Source: Aurantibrevibacter litoralis (GTDB lineage: Bacteria > Bacteroidota > Bacteroidia > Flavobacteriales > Flavobacteriaceae). Taken from it: a DNA stretch of 64,000 bases. Below, piece by piece: positions 8,924 through 17,858 of the stretch. The notes beneath the pieces were generated by a model. That model saw nothing but the letters and a program-made list of their open reading frames with translations. It searched no databases and had not been told where the DNA came from. How positions within the stretch are numbered: the first letter of the stretch is position 1; every line of letters starts with the position of its first letter. The stretch lies in the NCBI RefSeq assembly GCF_034651555.1, contig NZ_JAYEEQ010000004.1, forward strand, positions 1-64,000, in the 5' to 3' direction. Both the position numbers and the translations under genes were made by a program.

Positions 8924-8960
8924 CCAAAAAATCCAAAGTTGCCGGACTTTGGATTTTTTG
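8924..8960 (-). terminator. Terminator after accA
   Basis: Hairpin AATCCAAAGT/ACTTTGGATT with a 6-base loop, flanked by T-runs in both orientations. The minus-strand T-run (8925-8930) follows accA, which ends at 8983. Confidence 0.8.
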
Positions 8961-8982
8961 TAGTGTTCTTAAAAAGTGTTTC

Positions 8983-9936
8983 TTATCCGTTGAACACACC
9001 CATATTAGCGTATTTGTCCATGCGCAATGCCACCAATTCGGTTGGTGATAACTTTTTTAATTCCTCGTAATGCGCTACAATTTTGTTTTTTACGATTTCG
9101 AAGGCCTTTTCTCTATTGGTATGTGCGCCTCCGATAGGTTCTCTAACGATTTCATCGATCAGTTTAAGTTTTTTCATATCGGTTGCCGTCAGCTTTAAGG
9201 CTTCGGCAGCCTGCTCTTTATACTCCCAACTACGCCATAAAATAGACGAACAAGATTCGGGCGAAATTACAGAATACCATGTGTTTTCGAGCATTAAAAC
9301 CTTATCGCCTACCCCAATACCCAAAGCACCACCCGAGGCGCCTTCACCAATAATAACCACGATGATAGGAACCCTTAAGCGGGTCATTTCTAAAATATTA
9401 CGGGCAATAGCCTCGCCTTGTCCGCGTTCTTCTGCTTCAATGCCGGGAAATGCACCGGGAGTATCGATTAGTGTAACTACGGGAATACCAAATTTCTCGG
9501 CAGATTTCATTAAACGTAAGGCTTTGCGATAGCCTTCTGGATTGGCCATTCCAAAATTGCGATATTGTCTTGTTTTGGTATTGTACCCTTTTTGTTGGCC
9601 AATAAACATGTACGTCTGATCGCCAATTTTTCCCAGACCGCCAATCATCGCTTTATCATCCTTTACATTGCGATCGCCATGCAATTCTAGAAAGGTATCG
9701 CCAAAAATAGCATTAAAATAATCTAACGTATACGGTCTGTTGGGGTGTCTGGAGAGCTGTACCCGCTGCCATGCTGTAAGATTTTTATAGATTTCTTTGC
9801 GCGTATCGTCCAGTTTTCGTTCTATCTGTTTGCAGGTTTCGGAGACATCCACATCGCTTTCTTTCCCAATGATCATGCATTTGTCCAATTGCTCTTCGAG
9901 TTCCTTTATAGGGAGTTCAAAATCCAAATATTCCAT
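8983..9936 (-). CDS. accA: Acetyl-CoA carboxylase carboxyltransferase subunit alpha
   Basis: 317 aa, full length. It transfers the carboxyl group from biotin to acetyl-CoA in the first committed step of fatty-acid synthesis, together with AccD. Conserved segments are the N-terminal helices (LDFELPIKELEEQL), LHGDRNVKDDKAMIGGLG, VTLIDTPGAFPGIEAEERGQ and IGEGASGGALGIGVGDKV, which form the CoA/oxyanion pocket. It is apparently a single gene with its own terminator. Confidence 0.97.
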   Translation of the reverse strand: MEYLDFELPIKELEEQLDKCMIIGKESDVDVSETCKQIERKLDDTRKEIYKNLTAWQRVQLSRHPNRPYTLDYFNAIFGDTFLELHGDRNVKDDKAMIGGLGKIGDQTYMFIGQQKGYNTKTRQYRNFGMANPEGYRKALRLMKSAEKFGIPVVTLIDTPGAFPGIEAEERGQGEAIARNILEMTRLRVPIIVVIIGEGASGGALGIGVGDKVLMLENTWYSVISPESCSSILWRSWEYKEQAAEALKLTATDMKKLKLIDEIVREPIGGAHTNREKAFEIVKNKIVAHYEELKKLSPTELVALRMDKYANMGVFNG

Positions 9937-9984
9937 GCTTTTTTATAGGTTTAGCTAAGGTTATGATGGGCAAATATAAAACAT

Positions 9985-10893
9985 TCATGCCGAACCTTTA
10001 GTAACCAACGGCTTTTTTAACCTTGATCTGTTTTTTATAATTCCACTGGCTACAACGGTGGTGAGGATAACCAAAGCTCCTATATAAAATAAGGGATTCA
10101 TTTTTTCTGAATCGCCCAAAATTAGAAAAGCAAGTACAATACCGTATACAGGTTCCAGATTGGTGGTTAGCATAACGGTATACGGACTTATAAATCGCAT
10201 GATTTTTACAGATGCAATAAACGCATAGGCCGTACAAATGGAGGCCAACAGAAAAATAAAAGTCCAATCGCTCATTGTAAGCGTAAAGAAATCGGCGCTG
10301 AATCTATTCTGGAATGCCAAGACAATGCTTAACACACACATACCACTACTCATTTCAAACAGAGCGATGATAGACGGTCTTTCTTGATGGATTAATTTAC
10401 CATTTATCAAAGAAAAAACAGCTGCTAAAAATGCAGAAACTAGTGCCAGTAAGATACCGTAGGCATATTGTGTTTCCACTTTAAAAATGAGGAACAATGC
10501 GCCCATAACAATAAGACCAAAAACAATTTCGTATCCTATTAGTTTGCGTTTGTACCAAATAGGTTCTAACACGGCTGCAAATAGCGCACCGGTAGCCATA
10601 GTGGCTAGAGCAATAGACACATTAGATACCTTAATGGCTTCAAAAAAAGTAAGCCAATGCAATGCAATTATAAGACCTGCCACACCCATGGTACCCCATA
10701 ACTTGCCGTTCCATTGCATTCGTATTCCCTTAAATACGATAAATAGAAAGATAAGTACGGCGGCCATACCCATTCTGTACCACACTAAGGAAAGTGCATT
10801 AATAGTTATTAATTTTCCCAATACAGCCGTAAAGCCCCAAATAAAAACAATGACATGGAGATGCAGGTAGTTTTTAAGTTTATCGTTTTGCAT
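9985..10893 (-). CDS. EamA/DMT-family transporter
   Basis: 302 aa inner-membrane protein with about ten hydrophobic segments and two tandem EamA repeats (first starting at HVIVFIWGFTAVLGKL, second around ALVSAFLAAVFSLINGKL). The family exports metabolites, amino acids or drugs; the substrate cannot be told. Its start overlaps the end of the LptF/G gene by 14 bases, so it is the last gene of a tgt-lptF/G-DMT operon. Confidence 0.88.
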   Translation of the reverse strand: MQNDKLKNYLHLHVIVFIWGFTAVLGKLITINALSLVWYRMGMAAVLIFLFIVFKGIRMQWNGKLWGTMGVAGLIIALHWLTFFEAIKVSNVSIALATMATGALFAAVLEPIWYKRKLIGYEIVFGLIVMGALFLIFKVETQYAYGILLALVSAFLAAVFSLINGKLIHQERPSIIALFEMSSGMCVLSIVLAFQNRFSADFFTLTMSDWTFIFLLASICTAYAFIASVKIMRFISPYTVMLTTNLEPVYGIVLAFLILGDSEKMNPLFYIGALVILTTVVASGIIKNRSRLKKPLVTKGSA

Positions 10894-11959
10894 TTTGCAG
10901 TAAGTAAAACGCTAAAAAACCAAAGGCAATGTTGGGAATGAGTACTGCCAACGCGGGTGAGAAACCCGATTGCTGTGCCAAGGTACCAAAGACCTTATCA
11001 AAGAAAATAAAGATAAACGCCACTAAAATGCCAAATGCCAAATTAGTGCCCATGCCGCCTCTGCGCTTCACCGAAGACACGGCCACCGCAATTATGGTTA
11101 AAATAAAAGCGGTGACAGGCAGTGCCCAACGTTTGTATTTCACTAAAATATAGGTGTTTATATTTGATGCTCCTTTTCGTTTCTGATCTTCAATGAATGA
11201 ATTGAGTTCGAACAGATTTTTGGTTTCAGCAATGTACGATACCGGGGTAAGATCATCTATCCGGAAATTAAAAATAGTATCTAACCTGTTTTTTGTTTCC
11301 ATTATTTCAATACTATCTCTAAGCTTCCTTTTTTTGTAGGCCGTAAGCCGGTATACCGAGTCCTTTGGAATCCACCGAATGTTCGCTGCCGAAATTTTGA
11401 ATTCTAAAACGTTTTGTTCGTTAAAATGTTCGTAGGTAAAATTATAGCCTATTTGCCGTGCGGGATCAAAACTGCTTACGTAGATATAATCGTTTTCATT
11501 TAACTGATTGTAAATATTGCTGGTAACCCTATCTTTTTTTCCTTTTTTTAAATAGGTATAAATAAATTCGTTAAAGCCTTTACTGGAATTTGGCACAATA
11601 AACATCCCCATAAAAAACATGAGTACCGCAATAATAGAAGCTCCTATTAGGTACGGTCTTAAAAAACGATTAAAAGAAACGCCGGAGCTCAAAATAGCGA
11701 CAATTTCGGTATTGTTCGCCAATTTTGATGTAAAGAAAATAACAGACAGAAACAGAAAAATAGGAAACAACAGACTCCCAATATACACTGTAAAATGAAG
11801 ATAATAGATCAAAATTTCATTTAATGGTGCTTCATTGGTAATCATCTTATCGATTTGCTCGGCCAAATTGGCCATGATACCAATGGGAATAAAAAGCATC
11901 AACATTACCGCAAAAGTAAGAAGATAGCGTTTTAATATATATTTGTCTATAATGGTCAC
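10880..11959 (-). CDS. LptF/LptG family permease (YjgP/YjgQ)
   Basis: 359 aa inner-membrane permease of the LPS export machine, which with LptB2 extracts LPS from the inner membrane. It begins MTIIDKYILKRYLLTF, with three N-terminal membrane helices, a central periplasmic beta domain (about residues 100-270) and three C-terminal helices. Sequence alone does not separate LptF from LptG. It starts one base after the tgt stop codon, which implies translational coupling. Confidence 0.92.
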   Translation of the reverse strand: MTIIDKYILKRYLLTFAVMLMLFIPIGIMANLAEQIDKMITNEAPLNEILIYYLHFTVYIGSLLFPIFLFLSVIFFTSKLANNTEIVAILSSGVSFNRFLRPYLIGASIIAVLMFFMGMFIVPNSSKGFNEFIYTYLKKGKKDRVTSNIYNQLNENDYIYVSSFDPARQIGYNFTYEHFNEQNVLEFKISAANIRWIPKDSVYRLTAYKKRKLRDSIEIMETKNRLDTIFNFRIDDLTPVSYIAETKNLFELNSFIEDQKRKGASNINTYILVKYKRWALPVTAFILTIIAVAVSSVKRRGGMGTNLAFGILVAFIFIFFDKVFGTLAQQSGFSPALAVLIPNIAFGFLAFYLLQNAKR

Positions 11960-11960
11960 C

Positions 11961-13091
11961 TTACAGCCTTTTGTCCATTTGTTGTACCATACTATTTTTC
12001 CAAGGGGTAAAATCTCCTGCTAAAATATGCTTTCTGGCCTCACGAACCAACCACATGTAGAAGCCAAGATTATGGATAGTTGCAATTTGCTTTCCCAAAT
12101 ATTCGTTGGCGGCAAATAGATGTTTTAAATATGCTTTGGAATATTCTCTGTCTACAAACGTAGTGCCGTTTTCATCTATAGGCGAAAAATCATCTTCCCA
12201 TTTTTTATTTTTGATATTGATGGTGCCCTGCGCTGTAAATAACATCCCATTTCGCGCATTTCGGGTAGGCATGACACAATCGAACATATCTATGCCTAAG
12301 GCTATGTTCTCCAGAATATTTATGGGTGTACCTACTCCCATTAAATAGCGCGGTTTATCTTCGGGCAAAATTCCACAGACTACTTCGGTCATGGCATACA
12401 TTTCTTCAGCGGGTTCCCCTACCGAAAGTCCACCAATAGCATTCCCCTCGGCTCCTGCATTGGCAATATATTCTGCAGATTGTATGCGCAATTCTTTATA
12501 GGTAGATCCCTGCACGATAGGGAAAAAAGTTTGTTGGTAATCGTAAATCAATGGTGTTTTCACTAAATGAGCCATACAACGGTCTAGCCACCGGTGTGTC
12601 ATGTGCATAGATCGTTTGGCATAGGTATAGTCGCAGGGATACGGCGTACATTCATCAAACGCCATAATAATATCGGCACCAATGATACGCTGAATTTCCA
12701 TCACGTTCTCTGGGGTAAACATATGATGAGAGCCATCGATATGCGATTTAAATTTTACGCCTTCTTCCTTTATTTTTCGATTGGCCGATAACGAATAAAC
12801 CTGATATCCACCGCTATCGGTAAGAATATTCTTTTCCCATCCCATAAATTTATGGATACCTCCTGCCATTTGAAGAATATTGGTTTTGGGTCGTAAGTAC
12901 AAATGGTAGGTATTTCCTAAAATTACATCGGGCTTTATCTCATCTTTCAATTCCCTCTGATGCACTCCCTTTACAGAGGCAGCAGTACCTACAGGCATAA
13001 AAATAGGGGTTTCTATGGTACCGTGATCGGTAGTTAAGGTGCCCGCACGGGCTTTACTTTGTGGATCTGTATGTTGTAAGATGTATTTCAA
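11961..13091 (-). CDS. tgt: tRNA-guanine transglycosylase (queuine/preQ1)
   Basis: 376 aa. It exchanges guanine-34 for preQ1 in GUN anticodons during queuosine synthesis. Motifs seen are GNTYHLYLRP, LTDSGGYQVYSL (catalytic Asp region), GGLSVGEP and RYLMGVGTP. The second catalytic Asp is in IDMFDCVMPTRNARNG. The zinc ligands normally near the C-terminus are only partly recognizable. I choose the TTG at 13091 (reads as MKYILQHTDPQ), because the family starts there and the upstream in-frame codons include the promoter -7 box TATATTTG. Confidence 0.95.
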   Translation of the reverse strand: MKYILQHTDPQSKARAGTLTTDHGTIETPIFMPVGTAASVKGVHQRELKDEIKPDVILGNTYHLYLRPKTNILQMAGGIHKFMGWEKNILTDSGGYQVYSLSANRKIKEEGVKFKSHIDGSHHMFTPENVMEIQRIIGADIIMAFDECTPYPCDYTYAKRSMHMTHRWLDRCMAHLVKTPLIYDYQQTFFPIVQGSTYKELRIQSAEYIANAGAEGNAIGGLSVGEPAEEMYAMTEVVCGILPEDKPRYLMGVGTPINILENIALGIDMFDCVMPTRNARNGMLFTAQGTINIKNKKWEDDFSPIDENGTTFVDREYSKAYLKHLFAANEYLGKQIATIHNLGFYMWLVREARKHILAGDFTPWKNSMVQQMDKRL

Positions 13092-13108
13092 ATCTATATT
13101 TAAAGCTG

Positions 13109-13116
13109 CAAATATA
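13109..13116 (-). promoter_or_regulatory. -7 box of the tgt operon
   Basis: TATATTTG on the minus strand, 18 bases upstream of the proposed TTG start of tgt. It excludes the longer reading frame that begins at 13121. Confidence 0.65.
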
Positions 13117-13169
13117 GGCAACTGAAAGGCACATCGTCCTTAACAAAAAAATAAAGTTAACCCACTACG

Positions 13170-13240
13170 AGTACTCCAAGAAAAAAATATCGCAAATCAT
13201 TCTTGTGTACCCAAAAGTTTGAGGTTACTTTTGGAGTACT
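13170..13240 (+). promoter_or_regulatory. Mutually exclusive inverted repeats upstream of transketolase
   Basis: AGTACTCCAA (13170-13179) can pair with TTGGAGTACT (13231-13240). CCAAAAGT (13211-13218) can pair with ACTTTTGG (13227-13234). The two right-hand arms overlap, so only one pairing can form at a time. The block ends 16 bases before the ATG. It may be an operator or a leader switch; the promoter was not located. Confidence 0.4.
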
Positions 13241-13256
13241 AAAAATTTAGAGACAC

Positions 13257-14102
13257 ATGTCAAAATTGGAAGCATTAGAGGATTTGGTAACACAAGTCCG
13301 AAGGGATATTTTACGAATGGTGCACAAAGTGAATTCCGGACATCCCGGTGCATCTTTAGGTTGTACCGAATTTTTTGTAGCCTTGTATAACGAGGTATTA
13401 GAACTACAACCTGAGTTTGAAATGGACGGTATTGGAGAAGACCTCTTTTTTCTCTCTAACGGGCATATTTCACCTGTATTTTATAGCGTACTGGCCCGCA
13501 AAGGCTATTTCCCGATAGAAGAATTGAATACATTTCGTTTGATAGATTCCAGATTACAGGGGCACCCTACCACCCATGAAGGCCTCCCGGGCGTTCGTGT
13601 GGCTTCGGGTTCTCTGGGGCAAGGGATGTCTGTGGCCATAGGTGCCGCGTTGGCGAAAAAATTGAACCAAGATACGCATTTGGTGTACAGTTTGCACGGA
13701 GATGGAGAATTGCAAGAAGGACAAAATTGGGAAGCCATTATGTATGCCGCCGGAAGAAAAGTGGATAACCTCATTGCTACCATCGACTACAACGGTCAGC
13801 AAATAGATGGTGCTACTAATGATGTATTGCCTATGGGCGACTTAAAACTGAAGTTTGAAGCTTTTGGTTGGGATGTTGTGGATGTAAAAGAAGGCAACGA
13901 TCTAAAAGCGATCTTAGAGGGTCTAAAAGAGGCTAAAAATAAAACAGGACAAGGAAAACCGGTGTGTGTGTTACTACATACCGTAATGGGTCACGGGGTC
14001 GATTTTATGATGCATACCCACGCTTGGCACGGGAAGGCACCGAACGACGAACAATTGGCCAATGCCTTAGGGCAGAATCCCGAAACCTTGGGAGATTATT
14101 AA
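13257..14102 (+). CDS. Transketolase, N-terminal subunit
   Basis: 281 aa, the thiamine-diphosphate-binding half of a split transketolase of the non-oxidative pentose phosphate pathway. Seen are GHPGASLGCTEF, the ThDP motif beginning GDGELQEGQNWEA and ending about 30 residues later at DYNGQQ, and HGVDFMMHTHAWHGKAP. The C-terminal half follows 65 bases downstream. The split arrangement is usual in Bacteroidota, archaea and some Firmicutes. Confidence 0.95.
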   Translation: MSKLEALEDLVTQVRRDILRMVHKVNSGHPGASLGCTEFFVALYNEVLELQPEFEMDGIGEDLFFLSNGHISPVFYSVLARKGYFPIEELNTFRLIDSRLQGHPTTHEGLPGVRVASGSLGQGMSVAIGAALAKKLNQDTHLVYSLHGDGELQEGQNWEAIMYAAGRKVDNLIATIDYNGQQIDGATNDVLPMGDLKLKFEAFGWDVVDVKEGNDLKAILEGLKEAKNKTGQGKPVCVLLHTVMGHGVDFMMHTHAWHGKAPNDEQLANALGQNPETLGDY

Positions 14103-14167
14103 TAAAAATTTGCGCCGTTTTATAATTCGGTTAAAAAAAATAGGAATATAAACCTGAAAAGTACACG

Positions 14168-15121
14168 ATGACAACATATACAGATCAAGGAAAAAACGAT
14201 ACACGAAGTGGTTTTGGTGCCGGATTGGCCGAACTAGGCAGGACGCATCCCAATGTGGTAGCCCTATGTGCCGATTTGGTAGGCTCTTTAAAAATGGAAA
14301 AATTTATTGAAGAAAATCCGGAACGTTTTTTTCAAATAGGAATAGCCGAAGCCAATATGATGGGCATCGCTGCCGGACTTACCATTGGCGGTAAAATACC
14401 GTTTACGGGTACCTTTGCCAATTTTTCTACGGGACGCGTTTATGACCAAATACGCCAATCTATAGCGTATTCTGATAAGAATGTAAAAATATGCGCCTCT
14501 CATGCCGGATTAACGCTGGGTGAAGATGGTGCTACCCACCAAATATTGGAAGATATTGGCCTCATGAAAATGCTTCCGGGCATGACGGTGATTAATCCTT
14601 GCGACTACAACCAAACGAAAGCAGCTACTATTGCCATTGCCGATCATCACGGTCCGGTGTACCTCCGTTTCGGACGACCTAAAGTGGCTAATTTCACCCC
14701 TGTAGATCAGAAATTTGAAATTGGAAAGGCATTGATGCTTAATGAGGGAAGCGACGTTACCATTATCGCCACAGGCCATTTGGTTTGGGAAGCCCTAATT
14801 GCTGCCGAAAATTTAGAAAAACAAGGTGTTTCTGCGGAAGTCATCAATATACACACCATTAAACCTTTGGACCGTGAAGCCGTGTTAAAGTCTGTTAAAA
14901 AAACAGGCTGTGTGGTTACTGCTGAAGAACACAATTATCTTGGTGGTTTGGGCGAGAGTATTGCCGGATTGCTGGCAATGCAACACCCTACCCCACAAGA
15001 ATTTGTGGCTACCATGGACACTTTTGGCGAAAGTGGCACCCCCGAAGAACTTATGGAGAAATACAAGTTGAACAATAAAGCCATATCAGAGGCCGTTTTG
15101 AAGGTGTTAAAACGAAAATAG
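14168..15121 (+). CDS. Transketolase, C-terminal subunit
   Basis: 317 aa, the pyrimidine-binding and C-terminal domains of split transketolase. GIAEANMMGIAAGL holds the conserved catalytic Glu that activates ThDP, and SHAGLTLGEDGATHQ and the C-terminal domain (VINIHTIKPLD) are complete. It acts as a heterotetramer with the product of the preceding gene. Confidence 0.95.
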   Translation: MTTYTDQGKNDTRSGFGAGLAELGRTHPNVVALCADLVGSLKMEKFIEENPERFFQIGIAEANMMGIAAGLTIGGKIPFTGTFANFSTGRVYDQIRQSIAYSDKNVKICASHAGLTLGEDGATHQILEDIGLMKMLPGMTVINPCDYNQTKAATIAIADHHGPVYLRFGRPKVANFTPVDQKFEIGKALMLNEGSDVTIIATGHLVWEALIAAENLEKQGVSAEVINIHTIKPLDREAVLKSVKKTGCVVTAEEHNYLGGLGESIAGLLAMQHPTPQEFVATMDTFGESGTPEELMEKYKLNNKAISEAVLKVLKRK

Positions 15122-15158
15122 ACCTTTTAGTGTCTGTTTTCACAAAAAATGAGACACC

Positions 15159-15773
15159 ATGAAAAAAACACTTCTTACAATGGCACTTGCCTTTATTGGC
15201 ATGGCCGCAATGGCACAAAGCGGTTCCGGATTTGGTATTAAGGCGGGACTAAACTACAACCAGAACGGGGATTTACGATTCCAAGATATTCAGAATGCCG
15301 GACAGGATTTAATTCGCGGATCTGATGGTAAAGTAGGTTTCCATGTAGGCTTTTTTGGCAAAGTAGATTTGATTAAATTCTATCTGCGTCCGGAGCTGGT
15401 TTTTACACAAACAAAAAGTAGTTACGAACTTAACGGTACCAGCAATGAATACGACGTTTCCAAACTAGACTTACCCCTCTTATTTGGGTTCAAAGTCATT
15501 GGTCCGGTACATATTTTTGCAGGGCCGGCCTTTCAGTATACCTTAAATAATGATTTGGATGATTTTAGCGTAGACGATGTAAAAAATGATTTTACTGTGG
15601 GTCTCAACATTGGTGCCGGCGTAAATTTAGGTAGAATTGGTTTGGACGTACGTTACGAACGCGGTTTTTCGGAAAATGAAGCCAATTTTATAGACCGTAA
15701 TGTAACCTCCGTATCCGGAAGGGTAGATTCCAGACCATCGCAGGTTATTTTTGCCTTATCATTGATGCTTTAA
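15159..15773 (+). CDS. Outer-membrane beta-barrel protein (PorT-like)
   Basis: 204 aa. The signal peptide MKKTLLTMALAFIGMAAMAQ is followed by alternating amphipathic strands (GFGIKAGLNYNQNG, VGFHVGFFGKVDL, FYLRPELVFTQ, IGLDVRYERGFSEN) and ends in a hydrophobic strand, VIFALSLML. This is the small 8-strand PorT/OmpW-like barrel pattern common in Bacteroidota. It is 37 bases after the transketolase gene and ends at a terminator, so it may be cotranscribed. Role unknown. Confidence 0.85.
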   Translation: MKKTLLTMALAFIGMAAMAQSGSGFGIKAGLNYNQNGDLRFQDIQNAGQDLIRGSDGKVGFHVGFFGKVDLIKFYLRPELVFTQTKSSYELNGTSNEYDVSKLDLPLLFGFKVIGPVHIFAGPAFQYTLNNDLDDFSVDDVKNDFTVGLNIGAGVNLGRIGLDVRYERGFSENEANFIDRNVTSVSGRVDSRPSQVIFALSLML

Positions 15774-15782
15774 GTAAAATAA

Positions 15783-15820
15783 AAAAAAGGGCTAATTCAT
15801 TAGAATTAGCCCTTTTTTTA
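15783..15820. terminator. Bidirectional terminator
   Basis: GGGCTAATTC/GAATTAGCCC with loop ATTA, A-run before and T-run after. It serves the barrel gene on plus and the lipoprotein gene on minus. Confidence 0.9.
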
Positions 15821-15826
15821 TGATTT

Positions 15827-16786
15827 TTAGAAACAACAGGTGTCATCCAAATAATCCGGAATACCATTACCATTGGTGTCCGGAAAGGTGATAGAACCAT
15901 CCGGATTAATGATGATCTCATCGCGTGTTGGTATGCCATCACCATCATCATCGGGATCGGCATGATTGGGCGTAAACGGTATAAAACGTCGCCTCTCCAA
16001 ATCGGCATCTGTATTGTCATCATTTAAGTTCCCGTTACCGTTAAGATCTTCTAAAACCGAAGGAATACCATCATTATCAAAATCGGTATTTTCTACATAA
16101 AGACCTACATCTAACTTAAAAATTAGCGGATCGTAAGCGCCAATAAGCACGGTCGGTGGACTATTAAAATAGCCCATACCGGAGGGAAAAATAACCAATC
16201 CTATTCCTGTGTTCTCAATGGCCGTGGTACCATCATTATTTACAATAATACCATTCCCAACTTTAAAACTAGCCACACCGTTGTAAAAGCCCGTTAAAAA
16301 TCCAGGCAGATATAACCAGTTAAAATTTGTGGTGCCGTCGAACACTGAACCATCTAACAAGGAGCCTTCAAAACGCACAAATGTGGAATCGGCCACCGTT
16401 GGAATTCCGCCGGCGCCATCGCGAGCTTTAAGAATGTAATATCTATGTAAAATATCATCCTCTTCCTCTAGACCATTAAAAGCGGAGGAGGACACACTAA
16501 ACGTTTTGGTTTCCACCTGATCTATCAACGGCGTTTTCCCTGCATTGTCCCCTTCTATGGTGTCCAGTTTTATGGTAAAATCGAAACCCGCCGGAGGATT
16601 CGCAAATTCTTCATAGTTGTAGAAATGCGTTTGTAGGTATGCTCTAATGGCAACATCATTCTCTACCGCCACTTCACTTAATAGCCTGGGCGGTGTAATG
16701 GTTCCTGAAACACCATCGTCCTTTTTGCACGAACTACACAGCACCGAAAGCAATAGTATAAAGGGAACCCATCTTTTCAAAATCAT
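15827..16786 (-). CDS. FKBP-type peptidyl-prolyl isomerase-like lipoprotein
   Basis: 319 aa. A lipoprotein signal ends at Cys20 followed by KKDD, a pattern that in some Flavobacteriaceae marks lipoproteins for the cell surface. The middle resembles an FKBP domain (about residues 130-220: VRFEGSLLDGSVFDG, TGFYNGVASFKVG, GMGYF). The C-terminal 85 residues are Asp/Asn-rich and resemble thrombospondin type-3 calcium repeats (DFDNDGIPS, DPDDDGDGIPT, DTNGNGIPDYLDD). The isomerase assignment is family inference. It is convergent with the barrel gene. Confidence 0.82.
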   Translation of the reverse strand: MILKRWVPFILLLSVLCSSCKKDDGVSGTITPPRLLSEVAVENDVAIRAYLQTHFYNYEEFANPPAGFDFTIKLDTIEGDNAGKTPLIDQVETKTFSVSSSAFNGLEEEDDILHRYYILKARDGAGGIPTVADSTFVRFEGSLLDGSVFDGTTNFNWLYLPGFLTGFYNGVASFKVGNGIIVNNDGTTAIENTGIGLVIFPSGMGYFNSPPTVLIGAYDPLIFKLDVGLYVENTDFDNDGIPSVLEDLNGNGNLNDDNTDADLERRRFIPFTPNHADPDDDGDGIPTRDEIIINPDGSITFPDTNGNGIPDYLDDTCCF

Positions 16787-16826
16787 CTTGCGCTTCTTTT
16801 TAAGGGGGCAAGATACAATTTTCCCT

Positions 16827-16834
16827 TATTTTTG
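16827..16834 (+). promoter_or_regulatory. -7 box for the S4-domain gene
   Basis: TATTTTTG fits TAnnTTTG, 33 bases upstream of ATG 16867. Confidence 0.5.
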
Positions 16835-16866
16835 TAGAAATCGTTAACAAACATTTTGAATTGTTT

Positions 16867-17259
16867 ATGAGAATAGACAAATATCTTTGGTGCACCCGCT
16901 ATTATAAAACGAGGAATATGGCTTCTGAGGCCTGTAAAAAAGGCCATATCCGGGTAAACACACTTGCAGCAAAACCGTCTAAAGAAGTGTACCCTACCGA
17001 TACGGTGGTAGTACGCAAAGATCAAATTAACCATGAGCTTGTGGTGCTGGAATTACCTGATAATAGAGTTTCTGCCAAATTGGTAGATCTGTATCGTAAA
17101 AACACCACCGCAGCGGAGGCTTTTGAGCATTTAGCGCTGGTAAAACAAGCCAAAGAACACTACCGCAAAAAAGGAACGGGACGGCCTACCAAGAAAGATC
17201 GGCGGGATATTCAGGAATATACCGCACCATCTTCAGAAAACAAAGATGACGTTGCATAA
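16867..17259 (+). CDS. S4-domain RNA-binding protein (Hsp15/HslR family)
   Basis: 130 aa. The S4 RNA-binding domain covers about residues 1-65 (MRIDKYLWCTRYYKTRNMAS, KKGHIRVN, AKPSKEV) and a basic C-terminus follows. In Escherichia coli, Hsp15 binds free 50S subunits that carry nascent chains and helps recycle them. Start is ATG 16867; a TTG two codons upstream is less likely. Confidence 0.9.
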   Translation: MRIDKYLWCTRYYKTRNMASEACKKGHIRVNTLAAKPSKEVYPTDTVVVRKDQINHELVVLELPDNRVSAKLVDLYRKNTTAAEAFEHLALVKQAKEHYRKKGTGRPTKKDRRDIQEYTAPSSENKDDVA

Positions 17260-17333
17260 TGGATGGTGTGGTTGTACATAAGGAGGTAACACAAACTAGG
17301 TGTAAGGAAGTATGCCTCTATTGGTTGATTGTG

Positions 17334-17341
17334 TATCTTTG
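17334..17341 (+). promoter_or_regulatory. -7 box for the phosphoribosyltransferase gene
   Basis: TATCTTTG fits TAnnTTTG. It sits only 5 bases from an in-frame TTG at 17346, so the ATG at 17361 is the better start. Confidence 0.5.
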
Positions 17342-17360
17342 ATTTTTGAAACAACAGGCC

Positions 17361-17858
17361 ATGGAGAACAAAATTCTAAACCATATAGAAATTCAATACA
17401 AAATAAACCGTATTGCGTACCAAATCTACGAGAGTAATGTGGAAGAAACTGAAATTTATGTGGCAGGAATAGATGGTGGGGGACTTCAATTTGCAAAAAA
17501 AATACAAGAAGTACTTCAAAAAATAACCGAAGCACGCATTATTTTATGCACGGTCTATATGGACAAGAAAAATCCGTTGCGGAGTGGGGTTTCTACGTCT
17601 ATACCCGAAAAAGAGTACACAAATAAATCGGTGGTTTTGATAGATGATGTTTTAAATTCGGGTTCTACATTAATTTACGGAGTACATCATTTTCTAAAAA
17701 CACCACTTAAGCAGTTAAAAACGGCGGTGCTGGTCAATAGGAATCACAAAAAATACCCGGTTAAGGCCGATTTTAAAGGTATTTCCTTATCCACTTCCTT
17801 ACAAGAACACATTAAAGTAGTATTTAGTGCTAAAAATGATGCCGTGTATTTAGAGTAG
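17361..17858 (+). CDS. PyrR-like phosphoribosyltransferase
   Basis: 165 aa type I phosphoribosyltransferase. The PRPP-binding motif is VVLIDDVLNSGSTL (about residues 88-101), preceded by the flexible-loop region. Flavobacteria usually label this PyrR or phosphoribosyltransferase; the uracil-PRTase or attenuator function is not shown here and the neighbours are not pyrimidine genes. The 3' end overlaps the convergent shikimate kinase gene by 9 bases. Confidence 0.85.
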   Translation: MENKILNHIEIQYKINRIAYQIYESNVEETEIYVAGIDGGGLQFAKKIQEVLQKITEARIILCTVYMDKKNPLRSGVSTSIPEKEYTNKSVVLIDDVLNSGSTLIYGVHHFLKTPLKQLKTAVLVNRNHKKYPVKADFKGISLSTSLQEHIKVVFSAKNDAVYLE

